A stretch of 8,779 bases of DNA from an uncultured Cocleimonas sp. GTDB taxonomy: Bacteria > Pseudomonadota > Gammaproteobacteria > Thiotrichales > Thiotrichaceae. Under the pieces are notes generated by a model. It worked only from the letters and a program-made list of their open reading frames with translations, was not told where the DNA came from and searched no databases. The DNA lies in NCBI GenBank assembly GCA_938041705.1, contig CALISP010000177.1, positions 1-8,779 of the forward strand, in the 5' to 3' direction. Shown here piece after piece: positions 5,581 to 8,779 of the stretch (its first letter is position 1; each line of letters starts with the position of its first letter). Position numbers and translations under genes: made by a program.

Positions 5581-5603
5581 AAAGCAAAAACAAGGCAAAA
5601 ATT

Positions 5604-5870
5604 ATGGCACGTGTAACAGTAGAAGATTGTTTAGAATTTGTAGACACTAACTATGAGTTAGTTCTTAAAGCATCGAAACGCGCAAGAGACATATCTGAAG
5701 GCGCTCCAACGTTAGTTGAAGAAGATAATGACAAGCCTGTAGTAATCGCGCTACGCGAGATTGCTGAAAACGTTAGTGCAGAAGAAGTACTAGGTGTACT
5801 TGAAGCTCCTGATGAGATGACATTTGATCAAGACCAAACTCAAGAGCCAATTGAAATCAGCATTAATTAA
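5604..5870 (+). CDS. rpoZ: RNA polymerase omega subunit
   Basis: The 88-residue omega subunit binds beta-prime and helps RNA polymerase assembly; E. coli omega has 91 residues. MARVTVEDCLE matches the omega N-terminus, LVLKASKRARDI (19-30) is the conserved helix, and NDKPVVIALREIAE is the central signature. The C-terminal third is acidic and variable, as is normal. The N-terminal residues after Met (A2, R3, V4) contribute to ppGpp site 1 at the beta-prime/omega interface in E. coli and are kept, so polymerase here should be able to sense ppGpp. The usual NRF at 15-17 reads TNY, an uncommon change. The gene is first of the rpoZ-spoT-ridA unit, with 92 bases to spoT. gmk, often upstream of rpoZ, is absent; the neighbour is divergent hemH. 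The ATG follows AAGGC at 7 bases. Confidence 0.96.
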   Translation: MARVTVEDCLEFVDTNYELVLKASKRARDISEGAPTLVEEDNDKPVVIALREIAENVSAEEVLGVLEAPDEMTFDQDQTQEPIEISIN

Positions 5871-5907
5871 ATTGGTAATTCCTGCTTTTAAAAACAAACA
5901 AAAGATA

Positions 5908-5921
5908 TTTGTAATTACAAA
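5908..5921. promoter_or_regulatory. Perfect 14-bp palindrome upstream of spoT, possible operator
   Basis: TTTGTAATTACAAA is fully self-complementary and lies in the 92-base rpoZ-spoT gap, 41 bases before the spoT ATG. A TAAAAT box (5923-5928, 5 of 6 to the -10 consensus) begins directly after it, without a good -35. This could be an operator over an internal spoT promoter. AT-rich palindromes arise by chance, so confidence is limited. Confidence 0.4.
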
Positions 5922-5962
5922 ATAAAATAGTTTCAAAGCAGCTTTATCTTACAAGAATAATT

Positions 5963-8125
5963 ATGCAAAAAGATGCACCCTCATCATGTATTAGCTCAAC
6001 CGACCTTTTAGGGTTGGTTGGTCAATACATGAGTGATGAGGATGTTGAAAAAATAAATCAATCTTATTTACTTGCCTTCAAGGCCCATGACGGTGTTATC
6101 AGAAAATCTGGTGAAGCCTATATCTTTCATCCCATTGCCGTAGCTTATACCCTTGCAGATTTACACATGGATGTAGATACTGTTTGTGCTGCTATTTTGC
6201 ATGATGTGATTGAAGATACTGACTACTCAAAAGATGATATCAGCGAACAGTTTGGAGAAGTCGTTGCCGATTTAGTCGATGGTGTTACAAAACTGTCTGG
6301 TGGTCAATTTACAACTCGTGACGAAGCAGCAGCAGCTAGTTTTCAAAAAATGATGGCCGCAATGACGCATGACTACCGAGTGGTGTTGATAAAGCTGGCT
6401 GACAGACTTCATAACGTTAAGACCCTAGCTGTCAGAAGTCCTAGTTCAAGACGCCGCATTGCAAAAGAAACCTTAGATATACATGTGCCTTTAGCAAGAC
6501 GCATGGGCATGAATACTCTTCGAAAAGATCTTCAACTGAATGCATTTAGGCATTTGTATCCTTGGCGCTCTGAACGCCTTGAAAAAGCGATGCAAAAACT
6601 AGTTACTGATAATGCCATTGAACATCAAGATATCATCGACACAATTAAACAGGGCCTTGTAGACAAGAATATAGATGGGAAGGTTTTTAGTTGGGAAAAA
6701 AACGTATATAAACTCTACAAACGGATCAGCAAAGGAAAGAGTCACAAGCAATTAAGTAAGTTTACTGAGTCTTTAGAGCTTAGGGTTCTGGTAAATAACA
6801 CTATTGATTGTTATTCGGCACTGGGTGTTGTACATCAATTGTTTCACCCTAAAGTTGGCTCTTTTAAAGACTTTATTGCAACTCCAAAAGGATACGGATT
6901 CCAAGCCCTTCAGACAGCTCTTATTACTCCGCAACGACAGCTTATATTTGTGCAAATTCAAAGTAATGAAATGCATCAAATAGCTCAGTATGGAATTACT
7001 GCATCGAAACGTTTTCCTGAGTTATTGCAGTCATCCGGAAAGTCCCAAATGTATCTCAACCGTTGGTTAGAGCAAGTTCAGGAAATTCAAAATATTACAG
7101 GAACGGCTGCTGAGTTTCTAGAAGACATGAAGGCTGATTTATTTCTTAGCGAAATTTATGTGTCAACACCTAGAGGGGAAGCCAAAGTATTACCAAAAGG
7201 ATCAACACCGGTAGATTTTGCTTATTCGATTCACACTGAAGTTGGTGATAAATGTGTTTCTGCTGTTATTGATGGAGAACCTGCAAGGCTAAATGCTAGG
7301 TTAGCTAATGGAGCAACAGTACTCATCTTAACTGATCAAGATGCCGCACCTAGTCCAACTTGGCTAAACTTTGCAGTTACCGCAAAAGCGCGATCATCAA
7401 TCCGAAGTTGGATTAAAAAACGCAAATCTCATGAATTTGTAGAATTAGGGCAAAAAATATTGGAGAAATCTTTACTTTCTTTCAACCAACAGCTCGACTC
7501 CATTCCACTCAAAAATATAAACGATACCTTATTAGCTCTCAACCTCGAAAATAAAAATGCGCTTTACACGAGTATTGCCAATGGAAATCAATCAGCAAAA
7601 CTAGTCGCGCGACGCTTGATTGATAACGATGGCCTTACGTCTTTAGACGAAAATCATAAAGATCAATTATTATTAATAAAAGGCACTGAAGGTTTAGCCG
7701 TTAGCTTACAAAAATGTTGTTATCCCATACCAAACGATTCTATTGTCGCTTATCCAAATAAACAAACCGGCTTGGAAGTACACCGAGATAATTGTCCTAC
7801 CTTAGCTCGCAATGGTCACTCTCTACAAAAAGATATTTTTAGCATTGCTTGGGTAGATGATACAAGTAAAGAATCTCATTTTTTAGCTGCGCTGAATTTG
7901 CAGGTAAGAAATCGTATTGGCGTTTTGTCCCATATAACCAATTTACTTGAAAAAATGGATATTAATATCGAAGATATTAATATCAGTGGTGACAAGGAAA
8001 TGAAAGACATGTACTTTCTAATCCAAGTTAGAGATGGTGCGCATTTACGGTTAGTCGCAGAATCTTTACAAAGTCAATCTCATGTACTCGATGTAGTTCG
8101 AGTGCTTGATGAAAATAATCAATAA
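5963..8125 (+). CDS. spoT: SpoT-type (p)ppGpp hydrolase with a degenerate synthetase domain
   Basis: A 720-residue long RelA/SpoT homologue with normal architecture (E. coli SpoT has 702). The HD hydrolase (about 28-180) is intact: R47, H56, the HDVIEDT motif with H80-D81 and E84-D85, and KLADRLHN with D147 and N151. The synthetase domain (about 235-350) has lost its signature. GREK reads SWEK (243-246), the DxYAFR aspartate is E269, NGYQSLHT reads YGFQALQT (311-318), EVQIRT reads FVQIQS (329-334), and AAHW reads TASK (346-349). TGS (about 395-457), a conserved-cysteine region (CC at 585-586, H607, C611) and a C-terminal ACT domain (about 640-715) follow, all recognisable. I infer a monofunctional ppGpp hydrolase, like the SpoT known from Moraxellaceae, with synthesis left to a RelA elsewhere. 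The reading frame is unbroken. The ribosome binding site (AAGAA) is weak. ridA follows after 27 bases. Confidence 0.95.
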   Translation: MQKDAPSSCISSTDLLGLVGQYMSDEDVEKINQSYLLAFKAHDGVIRKSGEAYIFHPIAVAYTLADLHMDVDTVCAAILHDVIEDTDYSKDDISEQFGEVVADLVDGVTKLSGGQFTTRDEAAAASFQKMMAAMTHDYRVVLIKLADRLHNVKTLAVRSPSSRRRIAKETLDIHVPLARRMGMNTLRKDLQLNAFRHLYPWRSERLEKAMQKLVTDNAIEHQDIIDTIKQGLVDKNIDGKVFSWEKNVYKLYKRISKGKSHKQLSKFTESLELRVLVNNTIDCYSALGVVHQLFHPKVGSFKDFIATPKGYGFQALQTALITPQRQLIFVQIQSNEMHQIAQYGITASKRFPELLQSSGKSQMYLNRWLEQVQEIQNITGTAAEFLEDMKADLFLSEIYVSTPRGEAKVLPKGSTPVDFAYSIHTEVGDKCVSAVIDGEPARLNARLANGATVLILTDQDAAPSPTWLNFAVTAKARSSIRSWIKKRKSHEFVELGQKILEKSLLSFNQQLDSIPLKNINDTLLALNLENKNALYTSIANGNQSAKLVARRLIDNDGLTSLDENHKDQLLLIKGTEGLAVSLQKCCYPIPNDSIVAYPNKQTGLEVHRDNCPTLARNGHSLQKDIFSIAWVDDTSKESHFLAALNLQVRNRIGVLSHITNLLEKMDINIEDINISGDKEMKDMYFLIQVRDGAHLRLVAESLQSQSHVLDVVRVLDENNQ

Positions 8126-8152
8126 CTAGTTCTACTTAAAGGATACTTAAAC

Positions 8153-8533
8153 ATGGCACGAGAAATTATTTCCACTTCAAAAGCACCGGCTGCATTAGGG
8201 CCATACTCTCAAGCAGTTAAAGTTGATAATACTGTTTATATCTCAGGTCAAATCCCATTGATTCCTGAAACAATGGAAGTCGTTGAAGGTGCATTTGATG
8301 TTCATGCACGTCTAGTATTCAGTCATTTAAAGTCAATCACTGAAGAAGCAGGCGGAAATATGAATGATATTACAAAGGTGAACATTTTTCTTACAGATCT
8401 CGCCAATTTCCCTATTGTTAACGAGGTTATGGCAGAATTTTTTGATGAACCATATCCTGCTCGCGCAGCGATTCAAGTTGCAGCACTTCCTAAAGATGTT
8501 GTAGTAGAAGCAGATGCGGTGATGGTACTTTAA
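8153..8533 (+). CDS. ridA: RidA family enamine/imine deaminase
   Basis: A 126-residue RidA (YjgF/YER057c/UK114) protein, which forms trimers and hydrolyses reactive enamines/imines such as 2-aminoacrylate made by PLP enzymes. The family residues are present: GPYSQA with Y18, SGQIPL (31-36), FLTDLANF (79-86), YPARAAIQVAALPKD with the catalytic arginine R104, and E119 near the end. Length matches E. coli RidA (128). Position 107, often cysteine in this family (E. coli RSCVEV), is isoleucine here, which is not needed for activity. ATG at 8153 follows AAAGGA at 9 bases. It is the third gene of the rpoZ-spoT-ridA unit, an order common in Gammaproteobacteria, and a GC hairpin follows the stop. Confidence 0.96.
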   Translation: MAREIISTSKAPAALGPYSQAVKVDNTVYISGQIPLIPETMEVVEGAFDVHARLVFSHLKSITEEAGGNMNDITKVNIFLTDLANFPIVNEVMAEFFDEPYPARAAIQVAALPKDVVVEADAVMVL

Positions 8534-8544
8534 TTATATAAATA

Positions 8545-8584
8545 AGGGGGAGCTGATCTTTTAAAAAGACACCCCCCTACTTTT
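8545..8584 (+). terminator. Predicted terminator of the rpoZ-spoT-ridA unit
   Basis: AGGGGG (8545-8550) pairs with CCCCCT (8573-8578), followed after two bases by TTTT (8581-8584). The loop has an inner hairpin TCTTT-TAA-AAAGA (8557-8569). It begins 12 bases after the ridA stop. The GC stem is strong, but the T run is short, so some read-through into coaD is possible. Confidence 0.55.
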
Positions 8585-8593
8585 GATGGTTTT
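8569..8593 (+). repeat. C-rich 3' element, copy 3
   Basis: ACACCCCC, eight bases, then GATGGTTTT, identical in both blocks and in spacing to 3362-3386. Here the first block forms the right arm of the ridA terminator stem, while in the other copy the second block forms the left arm of the stem. Confidence 0.5.
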
Positions 8594-8629
8594 TAATTAA
8601 AATCTAAAAATCATATTGGAATAGCAAAC

Positions 8630-8779
8630 ATGAAACAACAAGCTAAAATAGCACTCTTCCCTGGTACCTTTGACCCTATAACAAATGGTCATATTGATCT
8701 TATACAACGTGCAGCTAAGATGTTTGATGAAGTTGTTGTCTCAATTGCAACTAGCCAAAAAAAAGGTCCTCGCTTTACT
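8630..8779 (+). CDS. coaD: Phosphopantetheine adenylyltransferase, N-terminal 50 residues only
   Basis: CoaD transfers AMP from ATP to 4'-phosphopantetheine to form dephospho-CoA, the penultimate step of coenzyme A synthesis in the cytoplasm. The visible residues contain ALFPGTFDPITNGHIDLIQRA (8-28), with the nucleotidyltransferase T/HxGH motif as NGH at 19-21, and the following strand VVVSIATSQKKGPRFT. The whole family protein is about 160 residues, so roughly two thirds lie beyond the right edge. The ATG follows GGA at 9 bases. It lies 96 bases after ridA, beyond a probable terminator; a weak TTGATG/TAAAAA pair at 8583-8610 is the only promoter candidate I can see. Confidence 0.95.
   Translation, partial: MKQQAKIALFPGTFDPITNGHIDLIQRAAKMFDEVVVSIATSQKKGPRFT

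Noticed and set aside
5561..5650. Upstream ATG frame (MKSFKEIKQ...) running into rpoZ out of phase
   Set aside because: Its ATG lies in the hairpin loop with only a weak AAAGC upstream and the frame reads through rpoZ out of phase; not supported as a gene, though it could influence rpoZ translation.
6773..6979. 68-codon minus-strand reading frame inside spoT
   Set aside because: Antisense to the conserved spoT frame; no ribosome binding site or recognisable domain.

Overview
The window is AT-rich chromosomal DNA from a Gram-negative bacterium, most likely a gammaproteobacterium. The main reasons are the rpoZ-spoT-ridA gene order with a RelA/SpoT-type protein, an LpxL/HtrB-type acyltransferase of the lipid A family, and a perfect FNR/Anr-type box. 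The genus cannot be fixed from the sequence. I see no mobile element, CRISPR array, tRNA or rRNA; this looks like a housekeeping region with some unusual regulatory DNA.

Left part, minus strand (1-2555). A hisC-type aminotransferase runs off the left edge and has its own promoter. Upstream of it lies a two-gene unit: an LpxL/HtrB-family acyltransferase whose TGA stop shares one base with the ATG of an AEC-family transporter. The promoter in front of this unit has a perfect TATAAT box, and a run of nine G lies over the expected -35 position. That makes it a candidate length-variable promoter.

Middle part (2556-3441). A 380-base gap separates the acyltransferase from a divergent 131-codon gene of unknown function. 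That gene has a perfect TTGAT-N4-ATCAA box and a strong ribosome binding site, so it is probably induced when oxygen is low. It ends at a hairpin terminator.

hemH block, minus strand (3442-5357). Ferrochelatase is followed, with a 4-base GTGA overlap, by a stand-alone molybdopterin-binding (CinA N-terminal/MoaB-like) protein. hemH has no ATG start.

Right part, plus strand (5459-8779). A promoter with an 11-bp tandem repeat against its -35 box drives rpoZ, spoT and ridA, which end at a GC hairpin. coaD follows and is cut by the right edge. Omega keeps the N-terminal residues that help form ppGpp site 1 on RNA polymerase. The SpoT protein keeps an intact HD hydrolase centre, but almost every signature residue of its (p)ppGpp synthetase domain is replaced. 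It therefore reads as a hydrolase-only SpoT, and this is the most notable observation in the window.

Recurring C-rich intergenic elements at about 2600, 3362 and 8569 share sequence and may be a small repeat family linked to transcript ends.
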